From positions 1 to 64,000 of the forward strand of contig CAMJDL010000002.1 of assembly GCA_946404405.1 (NCBI GenBank): 64,000 nucleotides of DNA. The letters run 5' to 3'. The notes under the pieces were generated by a model, which had not been told where the DNA came from, made no database searches, and saw only the letters and a list, made by a program, of their open reading frames with translations. Every line of letters starts with the position of its first letter. Positions within the stretch are counted from its first letter, which is position 1. The DNA is from an uncultured Prevotella sp. Lineage in GTDB: Bacteria > Bacteroidota > Bacteroidia > Bacteroidales > Bacteroidaceae. Shown here piece after piece: positions 24,686 through 33,161 of this stretch. A program made the translations under genes and the position numbers.

Positions 24686-27655
24686 CTAGATTTTTGTGCA
24701 CAAATCTATCTCTACGATACGGAGTTCGCTTTTGGTGTCGCTACCGTTTTTGGCCTTAAAGAGGTCGAGTTCTCCTGCAGCAGGCTGTGCCACCTCAGTG
24801 ATACCACCGAAGGCATCTTTGTCCTTGCCGGCTCCCTTCAGACGGATAGTGATTTCGTCAGTCTTGACACGTTTTGTGGGCTTCAGATGGACATAGCCAA
24901 GACTGCGTTCTGTCTCACCACTCCAGATAAGCGTCTTGCCGGCAAAGACTTCGAGTGGATAGCTACGCAGGCGCCAACCAGTCAGTTTCAGACAAATGTC
25001 ATCGACAATGGCCTTCTTTTCAAGCTTATAGGTTATCCAAGCAGTGGAGAGTCGGCCATCGTTTTTCCATTCCGAGAGTTCGTTGTCGTCAAAGCTGTAC
25101 GAGGCATGTTCTGGGTCATAACCGGCCTTTGCGGAAACAATGTTCACACCTTTGGCCTGTTCCGAGTACGATGGGGTAAGCGGTGTCTCGCCATGATCCA
25201 AATGGCTCTTCAATGTCAGCTGTGGCATGTACTCTTCACTCCTCACGCCACACTCCTCACTCCTCACTTCTATATATGCTGGTTTAACACCCTCGGCATA
25301 TGCCGAGAGATGAATATTGCCTGCGTTCGTAGTCGTACGGACAAGCACACGGTTCACACCACACTCTACTGGGACAGACATCGCGTCAGTTTCAATACTG
25401 CCTATCCATTTGCCTTCACCCCAGAGCTGGAAGTGAATCATGCGGTTGTCCAATGGGCAACGGCGTCCCTGCTTGTCTATCACCTCCACTTGAAACAGCA
25501 CCATGTCGGCACCGTCGGCCTTCGTCCCCTCTGGATTCTTTACAGCCGTCAGTTTCAGCTGGTAAGGTTCACCAACGGTTTCCAACTTATAGCGGCTACC
25601 GTCGGAAGCCACCGCCTCTAACGTGCCTGGTTCAAAAGGCACATCGTCGAAGGTAAAGAGATAGCGGTAGCTTTGTTTGCCTTTACCCAAAGAGCGGCCA
25701 TTGAGGAATAACTCCACTTCATCACCCGTCGACACGACATAAACAGGCTTGACAGTGTTGGCAGGATAGTTCCAATGACCGATGATGTAAGTTTGAGAAT
25801 TCTCAGGCTCTACCCAACCATTCCATATCACCTGATGCACAAAGAAGGCATCTTTGGGGATGCGCATGGCATCTACAACTCCGCTGGTGCGGTAGTGTTT
25901 TTCGCCACGATGGTGTGTATTCGTGTCAGAGAAGACAATCTTCACACCACCTGATGAGACACGGGTACCTGTGCCGGGACGCTCGCGCCAATAGTCGTAC
26001 CAACGGCGCACCATCTCAACGGCCATCTGGTCCATGTTGTGGTTGTAGTCGTTGGCCGGTTTGCCACGATACAGTGGACCGTCGCCCTCTTTGTGGTAAG
26101 GATAGCTCCATTCATCCCAGTACTTGCGCAGGCCTTCGTCGCGACAGTACTCCATCGCCCACATCGGATGCTTTTTCGACTTATTGATATACAGCATTTC
26201 GCCACCATACTCAGCCTCGTTAATGTCCAGCATCTCACGGCTGCCAATGGCACGTCCACCGTGCGGGTCATACGTGTCGCGGATAGCCTTCATCTCCAAC
26301 ATGTGTTCACGGCTGATGCTCTCGTTGCCACTCTCATAAAAGAGAATCGATGGGTTGTTGCGGTTATAGATGATGGCATCGCGCATCAGTTCCGTACGTT
26401 GTGTCCAGCGAGGCCCTTCCACATCCTTCTCAGCATCGCCGGCAGGCATGGCCTGAATCAGTCCCACGCGGTCGCACGACTCAATGTCCTGCTTCCATGG
26501 TGTTACGTGCATCCAACGTACCAGATTGCCGCCAGACTCCACCATCATTCCGTTGCTGTAGTCACTCAACCATGCAGGCACCGAGATACCCACACCTGGC
26601 CATTCGTTGCTGGTACGCTGCGCATAGCCGTGCACCATCAGCACCCGGTCGTTCAGCCATATCTTACCCTCGCCGAAGCGTGTCTTGCGGAAACCGGTAC
26701 GGGTGATGACTTTATCAAATGAGGAATGGTCGCCACCTTCATTTCTCATTCCTAATTCCTCATTTCTCATTTCTGTAACGACAGTGTACAGGTAGCCGTG
26801 GCCCCACGACCAGAAATGCAGACCCTCCACCGCCTGCTGAGCATTGACGATGCGCGTCTCGCCTGGTTGCATGGTAATGGGGTCACTGTGGAATTGTGCC
26901 ACTTCCTTGCCGTCAGCATCCAGCACATGAGCGCAGAAGTTAAAGGTACGTGGCTTCGAATCCTCGTTTCTTACCTGTGACTCGGCATGAATCACTGCCG
27001 TGTGGTTGGGGATGTCAAAGTCCGTTGCATAGATATACGTACCCGTCGTACCGAGGTTGGAATAGAGCGGCAACGTCTGATAAAGTTTATCCGTCACGTG
27101 TAGCCACACATTCTTCGGAATGCCGCCATAGTTGGCATTAAAGTTCTTGTCGTTCCATTGGTAACGGCTGTTGTGCTGGCGAGAGCGGTATGTCCAGCTA
27201 TTGTCACAGCGTATGGCCAACACGTTCTCACCGGCCTTGATATACGGTGTCAGGTCAAAGCCACATGCCATCACCCCATTCTCGCTGAATCCTAAATGAT
27301 GCCCGTTCAAGTAGAAGTCGGCTCCCTGTCGCACACCCTCAAATTCTACAAAGAACTTTTCACTTTTCACTTCTTCATTTTTCACTTCGAAGGTCTTCCT
27401 GTACCAACAAATGGTATCTGTCAAGTCCACGATATCCTTCCGGAATGCCTCATGGCCATTAAAAGCATACGGCAACGTAACCTGTTGCCACTTGCTGTCG
27501 TCAAATGTCGCCTCCACGGCATCTGGCACATCGCCAATGCCTAGTCGCCAGTCGGCATTGAAATTAATCTTCTGGCGCTCTATAGCCTGCACACTTCCGG
27601 CAAGTAGCGTCAAGAGCATAGCGGCAGTCATCGTTTGTAGTAGTCGTTTCATCAT
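24686..27655 (-). CDS. Glycoside hydrolase family 2 protein (beta-galactosidase-like), secreted
   Basis: 989 aa with a signal peptide (M-K-R-L-L-Q ... G-S-V-Q-A). N-terminal sugar-binding jelly roll (about 25-200), Ig-like domain, TIM barrel (about 330-620) and C-terminal Ig-like and discoidin-like domains. Putative acid/base Glu is in F-Y-E-S-G-N-E-S, and the nucleophile Glu in M-W-A-M-E-Y. Typical of exo-acting periplasmic enzymes that cut beta-galactosides or related glycans. Three 7-bp repeat arrays lie in the coding sequence, each encoding Glu/Arg/Lys-rich stretches such as E-M-R-N-E-E-L-G-M-R-N-E between strands or domains. No SusC/SusD genes adjoin. A minus-strand -7 box TATCTTTG lies at 27682-27689. 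Confidence 0.88.
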   Translation of the reverse strand: MMKRLLQTMTAAMLLTLLAGSVQAIERQKINFNADWRLGIGDVPDAVEATFDDSKWQQVTLPYAFNGHEAFRKDIVDLTDTICWYRKTFEVKNEEVKSEKFFVEFEGVRQGADFYLNGHHLGFSENGVMACGFDLTPYIKAGENVLAIRCDNSWTYRSRQHNSRYQWNDKNFNANYGGIPKNVWLHVTDKLYQTLPLYSNLGTTGTYIYATDFDIPNHTAVIHAESQVRNEDSKPRTFNFCAHVLDADGKEVAQFHSDPITMQPGETRIVNAQQAVEGLHFWSWGHGYLYTVVTEMRNEELGMRNEGGDHSSFDKVITRTGFRKTRFGEGKIWLNDRVLMVHGYAQRTSNEWPGVGISVPAWLSDYSNGMMVESGGNLVRWMHVTPWKQDIESCDRVGLIQAMPAGDAEKDVEGPRWTQRTELMRDAIIYNRNNPSILFYESGNESISREHMLEMKAIRDTYDPHGGRAIGSREMLDINEAEYGGEMLYINKSKKHPMWAMEYCRDEGLRKYWDEWSYPYHKEGDGPLYRGKPANDYNHNMDQMAVEMVRRWYDYWRERPGTGTRVSSGGVKIVFSDTNTHHRGEKHYRTSGVVDAMRIPKDAFFVHQVIWNGWVEPENSQTYIIGHWNYPANTVKPVYVVSTGDEVELFLNGRSLGKGKQSYRYLFTFDDVPFEPGTLEAVASDGSRYKLETVGEPYQLKLTAVKNPEGTKADGADMVLFQVEVIDKQGRRCPLDNRMIHFQLWGEGKWIGSIETDAMSVPVECGVNRVLVRTTTNAGNIHLSAYAEGVKPAYIEVRSEECGVRSEEYMPQLTLKSHLDHGETPLTPSYSEQAKGVNIVSAKAGYDPEHASYSFDDNELSEWKNDGRLSTAWITYKLEKKAIVDDICLKLTGWRLRSYPLEVFAGKTLIWSGETERSLGYVHLKPTKRVKTDEITIRLKGAGKDKDAFGGITEVAQPAAGELDLFKAKNGSDTKSELRIVEIDLCTKI
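25232..25266 (-). repeat. 7-bp tandem array inside the GH2 gene
   Basis: Plus-strand units CTCTTCA, CTCCTCA, CGCCACA, CTCCTCA, CTCCTCA. It encodes V-R-S-E-E-C-G-V-R-S-E-E between C-terminal domains. Confidence 0.75.
26740..26774 (-). repeat. 7-bp tandem array inside the GH2 gene
   Basis: Plus-strand units CATTTCT, CATTCCT, AATTCCT, CATTTCT, CATTTCT, coding for E-M-R-N-E-E-L-G-M-R-N-E just before the catalytic barrel. Confidence 0.75.
27356..27388 (-). repeat. 7-bp tandem array inside the GH2 gene
   Basis: Plus-strand units CTTTTCA, CTTTTCA, CTTCTTC, ATTTTTC and a partial unit, coding for E-V-K-N-E-E-V-K-S-E-K in a loop of the N-terminal domain. Confidence 0.7.
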
Positions 27656-27861
27656 CTGATTTGTTTTGTAGTTTCCGGCTGCAAAGATACAATTTTTTGG
27701 AATAAAAACAAAAAAAACTGCAAACCTAATGGTCTGCGGACTTAAATATTCTACACTAATCTCTTTTGATGGCAGGTGATAGATTCTGCCATCACATCCT
27801 CTTTTGTAATTACCTGTTTATATAAAGGACGGTTATCTTTGGTGTTTTCGAAAAAAATGAT

Positions 27862-27869
27862 TAATTTTG
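27862..27869 (+). promoter_or_regulatory. -7 box of the clostripain-like gene
   Basis: TAATTTTG at 27862-27869, 28 bp before the ATG at 27897. Confidence 0.55.
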
Positions 27870-27896
27870 CAGTCGTAAAACCAATTTATACAAAAA

Positions 27897-29285
27897 ATGA
27901 TGAGAAAGCTATTTTATTTGCTGTCAACAGCCATGATGATGGTTGTGGGTATTACATCCTGCTCTGTCGATGATAACCCCTACCAACCAGTTAATCCAAC
28001 AGAAGAGAAAGCGGACACAGCCCGCCTCACCGTTATCTTCTACGGCACTGTAGGAGGACAATCCGATGACCAACCTGAAACGGCATGGGAAATCATGAAA
28101 CCCTATCTGCATCAAAAAGACGTGCGTGTGGCTGTATGTTTCAAATATGGTAAAAAAGGTGGAAAATATGGCAAGCCGGGCGATCTCGTCTTCTTCGAAC
28201 TGACCGACACCACCAACCTTAACAAAATTAGCGACAACTATGGCATGGAATGGTCTGACCTTGCACTCTATGACGAGGAGACGCTTACCAGCGTCATTAA
28301 CATTGTCGCTGAGGATATGCCTGCTCGCGACTATGCCTTCCTGCTCTACGGACATGGTGGCGGATTCGACAAGAATGTGGACTACGAGAAAGACCTGCGT
28401 AAAGCCGACCCCACAACACAACCGGGTAGCAACCGTGCTGTCCTCTACGACGAATGGATAGCCACCCCGGCAGGACACGAGGCCATGAACATGTACGAAT
28501 TCCTGCGTGGTATCGTCAATTCAAAAGTGAAACATTTCCAGAGCATCTTCTTCCATAACTGCCTTATGGGCGGCGTCGAGACAGTTTTTGACATCGCACC
28601 ATTCTGCGACTATACTGTCATCAGCGGCCACATGCTGGCCATGAACCAAGCTCCTATCCGCCAGTTCATCAAGGCCATTAGCGAGCAGACCGACATCGAG
28701 AAGGCCTACCTCCAGATGTTTAGCGGCATGCTGCCTGAGTGGGAAAGCGGTTACGAGCCCGACAAATTCAATGGTGACCTGAAGCTGGTCAGCAGCGACA
28801 AACTCTTCGAATGCGTCATGGGGCCAAGTATAAAGCTCACCGACCGTCTTATCGAACTCTATCCAACGATGCAAGCTCAGATTGATACCGCTATGGTGCA
28901 CACCTATCAGTATCTGAATCTATACAACTTCTATGATTTGGGCGACTATGCCAACAAGGTGGCAGAATATACCAACGACCCGCAACTCATCAAAATTGCC
29001 AAAGACTTGAACGACGGTCTTGACCAAGCCATTCTGGGACGCTGTGATTTGCATCTGTCACCGCTTGGCGACCTGCCCAAGTTCTCGATCTCCGTAGTAC
29101 TCTGCAGCCAAGCCGACTATCAGGCCAAGACAGCATGGGACTACACCTTCAAAGAGGCTTACGAGTATACTAACTGGCACCTCTTCACCGGTTGGGGAAA
29201 ATGGCTCAACACCACGAAGCAAGGCCCACGCAATCAGAAGAAGCAGTACGAAGGACAGCCCGTAGGACAATATATGTTCTCCTGA
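27897..29285 (+). CDS. Clostripain-related (C11) cysteine peptidase lipoprotein
   Basis: 462 aa. A lipoprotein signal peptide ends M-V-V-G-I-T-S-C-S-V-D-D-N-P. The C11 catalytic dyad is visible as His in L-L-Y-G-H-G-G-G and Cys in F-F-H-N-C-L-M-G-G. Clostripain-type enzymes cleave after Arg or Lys and often self-activate. The acidic residues after the lipidated Cys suggest outer-membrane or surface location. It has its own promoter; the next gene starts 40 bp later in the same direction but is functionally unrelated. The leader resembles the lipoprotein at 37492-39060 (C-T-V-E-D-N-P). Confidence 0.88.
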   Translation: MMRKLFYLLSTAMMMVVGITSCSVDDNPYQPVNPTEEKADTARLTVIFYGTVGGQSDDQPETAWEIMKPYLHQKDVRVAVCFKYGKKGGKYGKPGDLVFFELTDTTNLNKISDNYGMEWSDLALYDEETLTSVINIVAEDMPARDYAFLLYGHGGGFDKNVDYEKDLRKADPTTQPGSNRAVLYDEWIATPAGHEAMNMYEFLRGIVNSKVKHFQSIFFHNCLMGGVETVFDIAPFCDYTVISGHMLAMNQAPIRQFIKAISEQTDIEKAYLQMFSGMLPEWESGYEPDKFNGDLKLVSSDKLFECVMGPSIKLTDRLIELYPTMQAQIDTAMVHTYQYLNLYNFYDLGDYANKVAEYTNDPQLIKIAKDLNDGLDQAILGRCDLHLSPLGDLPKFSISVVLCSQADYQAKTAWDYTFKEAYEYTNWHLFTGWGKWLNTTKQGPRNQKKQYEGQPVGQYMFS

Positions 29286-29325
29286 TGAAACATGCTCATA
29301 GGGGACAGACAAACAAATAAAACAT

Positions 29326-30657
29326 ATGAACGCAACGATTGAGAAACTCTTTGGTTTCGACCCGAAGAAGCACAATGTCCGCACGGAACTGATGGCGGGC
29401 ATCACCACATTCCTGACGATGGCCTACATTCTGGCTGTCAATCCTGGCATCTTCAGTGCCCTGCCAGGTATGCCAGCTGGCAGCGTGTTTACCTCTACGG
29501 CATTGGCTGCTGTCATTGGTACGCTGGTCATGGCCCTCTATGCCAAGAAGCCCTTTGCGCTGGCCCCAGGTATGGGTCTGAACGCTTTCTTCGTCTATAC
29601 CGTCTGCTTGGGTATGGGCTACACGTGGCAGTTTGCCCTTACCGCCGTCCTGCTGGAAGGTCTTATCTTCATACTGCTTACCGTTACCAAGGTGCGCAGT
29701 CTGATACTGAAGGCCATTCCTGGTACGCTGAATAAGGCCATCGGAGCCGGTATTGGTCTGTTTATTGCCTTTATCGGTATGCAGAATTCAGGTATCATCG
29801 TGAATAATGATGCTACGCTGGTCAGCCTGGGACATATCACGGAGGGTACCGCTTTGCTGGCTATGCTGGGTCTCTTTATTACCGCAGGTCTGGTGATGGC
29901 TAAGGTGCGTGGTGGCATTCTGTGGGGCATCCTGATTACTACGCTGTTGGGTCTGCTGATAAAAGACCCCACGACGGGCGAAGCTATTACCAAGCTGAAT
30001 GGCATTGTGTCGTCACCCGATAGCGTTGCACCCATCTTCTGTCAGTTCGAATGGGACCATGTGCTCAGCTTCGACATGCTGGTGGTGGTCTTCACCTTCC
30101 TGTTCATCGATATGTTCGACACCATGGGTACCATTATCGGTGTGTCCAACGGTGCAGGTATGGTGGATGCCAACGGTAAGCGCGACGACATTCCCGATAT
30201 GGACAAGATGTTCATGGCCGACTCAGTGGCTACTGTCTGTGGTGCCTGCTTAGGAACGTCCACTACGACGACATACGTGGAGAGTGCTTCGGGCGTAGGC
30301 GAGGGTGGTCGTACGGGTCTGACTGCGTTCTCTGCTGCTATGTGTTTCGTGCTGGCCATGTTCTTCAGTCCGCTGTTTCTGGCTATTCCCAGTGCAGCCA
30401 CTGCGCCTGCTCTGATCATCGTGGGTGTGATGATGATGCCCGCCATCAAGCGTATTCATTGGGAAGACTATTGCAAGGCTATTCCCGCCTTCCTGACCAT
30501 CATCCTCATGCCTCTTGCCTACAGCATCAGCGACGGTATCCTGATTGGTGTCATTTCCTATGTCGCATGTCACATGGTGGCTGGTAAGTTCAACCAGATT
30601 TCCATCACCATGTGGGTCTTGGCCGTCCTGTTCGTCTGTAAATACCTGTTTATATAG
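29326..30657 (+). CDS. NCS2 family purine permease (adenine/guanine/hypoxanthine type)
   Basis: 443 aa with about 12-14 hydrophobic segments. The opening F-G-F-D-P-K-K-H-N-V-R-T-E-L-M-A-G-I-T-T-F-L-T-M-A-Y is the AzgA-like hallmark, and F-L-F-I-D-M-F-D-T-M-G-T-I-I-G-V is the conserved substrate-site helix. Proton-coupled purine uptake across the inner membrane is expected. The stop TAG (30655-30657) is immediately followed by the remains of a second NCS2 permease of the uracil branch, suggesting that a deletion joined the two. Confidence 0.9.
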   Translation: MNATIEKLFGFDPKKHNVRTELMAGITTFLTMAYILAVNPGIFSALPGMPAGSVFTSTALAAVIGTLVMALYAKKPFALAPGMGLNAFFVYTVCLGMGYTWQFALTAVLLEGLIFILLTVTKVRSLILKAIPGTLNKAIGAGIGLFIAFIGMQNSGIIVNNDATLVSLGHITEGTALLAMLGLFITAGLVMAKVRGGILWGILITTLLGLLIKDPTTGEAITKLNGIVSSPDSVAPIFCQFEWDHVLSFDMLVVVFTFLFIDMFDTMGTIIGVSNGAGMVDANGKRDDIPDMDKMFMADSVATVCGACLGTSTTTTYVESASGVGEGGRTGLTAFSAAMCFVLAMFFSPLFLAIPSAATAPALIIVGVMMMPAIKRIHWEDYCKAIPAFLTIILMPLAYSISDGILIGVISYVACHMVAGKFNQISITMWVLAVLFVCKYLFI

Positions 30658-31192
30658 TATTGTCATTGCCATCGGACTGGTGCTGTCGGGCTCGGCTATA
30701 GCCAATTGTCAGACAAACTGGTTGCTGGCTATCCTGTCGATAGTGACGGTTATCGTGTCGTCCATCTGGGGCAAGGGCATCATCAAGATTATTCCTGTAT
30801 TGCTGGGTGTCATTGTGTCGTATGTCATTGCTGCCTGTCTGGCCATCATTCTGGCATTCTGTCCTAAGTTTGCTTGTCTGGTACAGCTGATGCCTGCTGC
30901 CACGATAGGTGGTGTGAGTCTAATTCTGTATGGCATGATTTCTGCTGTTGGTGTGCGCAATCTGGTTGAGGAGAAGGTAGACCTGAAGAGTTCGCGCAAC
31001 GTGTTTGTGGCAGCTCTCATCCTCGTGCTGGCCATTGGTGTGAAATATGGTGCCAACGACGACATCGCCTTGGGTCCCATCCATCTGTCAGGACTCGCTA
31101 TTGCCGCCATCGTTGGCATCTTCTTGAATGCCATTATGCCCGACAAGTTGGGAATGAAGGTAAAATCGTTCAAGGGAAAGGAAAAGTCTTAA
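30656..31192 (+). pseudogene. Uracil permease remnant, 5'-truncated and internally deleted
   Basis: The open frame encodes about 178 residues. I-V-I-A-I-G-L ... G-K-G-I-I-K-I-I-P-V-L-L-G-V-I-V matches the middle of UraA-type permeases. The chain then jumps from A-A-C-L directly to A-I-I-L-A-F-C-P-K-F, G-G-V-S-L-I-L-Y-G-M-I-S-A-V-G-V-R and K-V-D-L-K-S-S-R-N near the C-terminus. The N-terminal third and a central block of roughly 100 residues with the substrate-site Glu helices are missing. No start codon with a plausible ribosome site exists. The frame stays open, so the loss may be recent or the fragment may be translated by read-on from the upstream gene. Confidence 0.75.
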
Positions 31193-31323
31193 CGAATCAG
31201 GAATCTCTGTATTCGCTGCTCAAAAATTTGGAAAGTTCAAGTAATCTTGCTATCTTGACAAAGAAACGGGGCAAATAATTACAGAAAATCAGCAAAACAT
31301 TCTTTTATTTGTGATTTAATTGC

Positions 31324-31331
31324 TATTTTTG
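31324..31331 (+). promoter_or_regulatory. -7 box of the RloA-like ATPase gene
   Basis: TATTTTTG at 31324-31331, 29 bp before the ATG at 31360, in an AT-rich gap. Confidence 0.5.
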
Positions 31332-31359
31332 CAGCGAATTTACAAATATAGGATATAAA

Positions 31360-32514
31360 ATGATATTAGAACTCCGTTTGAGCAATATTTATTCGCTGCG
31401 TGATGAGGTGACGCTCGACATGCAGGCTGCAAAAATTCAGACCCAAAAGGCGAGGATGCTGGAGGGTAATGTGTTTAGCGTTGGTGGCGAGAAACTGCTG
31501 AAGAGCATGGCTGTGTTTGGTGCCAATGCATCGGGTAAGAGCAATGTGATCAAGGCGATTCGTGCCTGTGTGGAGATGATTCGTTCGTCGCACAACTACA
31601 ATGAGGACACGGTGTTCGGATTCGTGCCGTTTAAGTTTGACGGTTATGAGCATAAACCGAGCTCGTTCTACGTGCGGTTCCTGATGGAGGGCATTGAGTA
31701 TGAGTATTCGTTTACGATGACCCGCCACGAGATTCTGACGGAGCAGCTGTACTACTATCCAAACGGGCGGCGCTCGCTGGTGTTCAGCAGGGACGAGAGC
31801 CGTGGGCAGGACAAGAAGGATGTGTATGAGTTCAAGCTGGTGCTGAAACGGCCTATGGACGTAGCAGCCAACACGTCGAAGAAGACCTTGTTCATCTCGC
31901 GAGCCAGTCAGATGGACAGAGAACTGGCCAAGCGAGTGTTCCGCTTCTTCTGCGATGATGTGGTGCTGGATTATCGTTTGCCGAATACCATGCCTATGGA
32001 ACAGTTGCTGAGCGAGCAGAAACTAAAGCTGTTGGAGGTGCTGCGGACGGCTGACAGCGACATCATAGACATCCAGCTGAGAGGTGACCGCATCGTGACC
32101 TATCACCGCAATAATCCTGACGTGTCGTTCGATTTCGAGACAGAAGAATCGGAAGGTACGAAGACGCTCTTCCGCATGATGGTGAGTATGATTGACATCA
32201 TCAGGCAGGGCAAAACGCTGTTTGTCGATGAGATAGATACGAGCCTGCATACACAGTTGGTGGAGTTTATCATCGGTATGTTCAACAGCAGCCAATGCGC
32301 CCAATTGGTTTACACTACGCACACTACGCATCTGCTGAATACGGATTTCCAGCGCCGCGACCAGGTGTATTTTGTGAACAAACGCGATGATGGCAGCAGC
32401 GACCTGTACTCGCTCTTCGACTATAAGGACTTCCGCGACACGATGGATATGGAGAAGGCGTATCTGCAGGGGCGATTTGATGCTGTTCCGTATCTCTCAA
32501 AACCAGTAATCTGA
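31360..32514 (+). CDS. RloA/OLD-like AAA ATPase (defence-type)
   Basis: 384 aa SMC/ABC-like ATPase of the AAA_15/AAA_21 group. Walker A is F-G-A-N-A-S-G-K-S-N; the signature region is E-E-S-E-G-T-K-T-L; Walker B is K-T-L-F-V-D-E-I-D-T-S-L-H; the His switch is Y-T-T-H-T-T-H. Such ATPases are commonly paired with an RloB nuclease-like protein in defence loci. Here the following start M-A-R-K-E-R-I-S-K-G-K-T-M looks like an RloB N-terminus but stops after 23 codons, so the pair is broken. The ATPase itself looks complete. A good terminator follows. Confidence 0.82.
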   Translation: MILELRLSNIYSLRDEVTLDMQAAKIQTQKARMLEGNVFSVGGEKLLKSMAVFGANASGKSNVIKAIRACVEMIRSSHNYNEDTVFGFVPFKFDGYEHKPSSFYVRFLMEGIEYEYSFTMTRHEILTEQLYYYPNGRRSLVFSRDESRGQDKKDVYEFKLVLKRPMDVAANTSKKTLFISRASQMDRELAKRVFRFFCDDVVLDYRLPNTMPMEQLLSEQKLKLLEVLRTADSDIIDIQLRGDRIVTYHRNNPDVSFDFETEESEGTKTLFRMMVSMIDIIRQGKTLFVDEIDTSLHTQLVEFIIGMFNSSQCAQLVYTTHTTHLLNTDFQRRDQVYFVNKRDDGSSDLYSLFDYKDFRDTMDMEKAYLQGRFDAVPYLSKPVI

Positions 32515-32518
32515 GGCT

Positions 32519-32590
32519 ATGGCACGGAAAGAGAGAATATCCAAGGGCAAGACGATGAGCCCTGCTCACAAGGGGACATACCCTCTGTGA
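32519..32590 (+). pseudogene. RloB-like N-terminal stub
   Basis: A 23-codon frame starting 4 bp after the ATPase stop: M-A-R-K-E-R-I-S-K-G-K-T-M-S-P then unrelated residues and TGA. The basic start resembles RloB proteins as I recall them, and position right after an RloA-like ATPase supports this. The rest is missing, replaced by a terminator hairpin. Identification rests on about 13 residues plus context. Confidence 0.45.
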
Positions 32591-32601
32591 GCATTTTTTT
32601 T
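32563..32601 (+). terminator. Rho-independent terminator after the RloA-like gene
   Basis: TGCTCACA (32563-32570) pairs with TGTGAGCA (32586-32593), extended inward by AGGG and CCCT, followed by eight T. Confidence 0.85.
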
Positions 32602-32619
32602 GCATCATTTTTTCCTCTA

Positions 32620-32727
32620 AATGCGACATCTGTGACAAGGTTCCGGCGCACCCTGCAGCGCCGCATCATGGATGTCACAGGCATGACACCTGCGGATTAT
32701 AGGGCCCTCTTCACACGGGATATGTGA
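32620..32727 (+). pseudogene. AraC-type regulator C-terminal remnant
   Basis: About 35 codons in one frame ending in TGA at 32725-32727: N-A-T-S-V-T-R-F-R-R-T-L-Q-R-R-I-M-D-V, then T-G-M-T-P-A-D-Y-R-A-L-F-T-R-D-M. This is the last recognition helix and family end of an AraC regulator and closely parallels the end of the regulator at 24105-24662 (R-T-L-Q-R-R-I-Q-D ... G-M-S-P-V-D-Y-R). Nothing upstream continues the domain, so the gene was lost to deletion. Confidence 0.7.
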
Positions 32728-32748
32728 GTGGTGCATCATTCTCTATGC

Positions 32749-32868
32749 TGAAAATTTGCCCAACTATACCCTCTATACCCTAAATCCGCGTAAAGCGTTT
32801 ATAAACAGGCGTTTAAGTTAGGGTATAGTTGCCGACAACTATACCCTAACTATACCCTACTATACCCT
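32749..32868 (+). repeat. Left 120-bp terminal inverted repeat of the VapE unit
   Basis: Matches the reverse complement of 36648-36767 without gaps at 105 of 120 positions by hand alignment. It contains several CTATACCCT units and a perfect 15-bp inverted repeat, GTTAGGGTATAGTTG (32817-32831) and CAACTATACCCTAAC (32836-32850). Confidence 0.9.
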
Positions 32869-32871
32869 GAT

Positions 32872-32896
32872 GCAAAAACATGGCAACTGTTTTTGC
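32872..32896. other. 9-bp inverted repeat inside the left end
   Basis: GCAAAAACA (32872-32880) and TGTTTTTGC (32888-32896) with a 7-base loop, between the terminal repeat and the 22-bp repeats. Confidence 0.6.
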
Positions 32897-32956
32897 GTAT
32901 AGGCGCAAGGTCTTTTGCGTATGCCCGCAAGGTCTTTTGCGTATACGCAAAAGGTT
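32891..32956 (+). repeat. Three 22-bp iteron-like repeats
   Basis: TTTTGCGTAT recurs at 32891, 32913 and 32935, an exact 22-bp period, and GCAAGGT follows in the first two copies. The third copy is a perfect 20-bp palindrome, CTTTTGCGTATACGCAAAAG (32934-32953). They lie upstream of the VapE gene and look like protein-binding iterons. The rest of 32957-33125 holds nothing I can identify. Confidence 0.8.
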
Positions 32957-33125
32957 GCAAGAAGGCTTCGGAGTCCCTGCACAAAGGCGTTTCGCACCCT
33001 TTATGCTAACTTCCCTTCCCCTGTCTGCTTACTTTAGAAGAGCGAAGAGTGCCTTCTGTCCAACGTAGATGGCAATTTCATTGAAAATACTTGCCAAAAC
33101 TCTTGGGATTATCAACTATTTTTCG

Positions 33126-33133
33126 TACCTTTG
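33126..33133 (+). promoter_or_regulatory. -7 box of the VapE-like gene
   Basis: TACCTTTG at 33126-33133, with TTG-containing sequence about 23 bases upstream; the ATG follows at 33162. Confidence 0.65.
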
Positions 33134-33161
33134 TACCCAATTAAAAAACACCAATTCATAT

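Noticed and set aside
24659..25621. Open frame of about 320 codons antisense to the GH2 gene
   Set aside because: The minus strand encodes a clear GH2 enzyme here; the plus frame has no recognisable features.
32880..33068. Short plus-strand open frame over the 22-bp repeats
   Set aside because: Its translation simply reflects the tandem repeats (F-A-Y-R-R-K-V-F-C-V), and no ribosome site precedes it.
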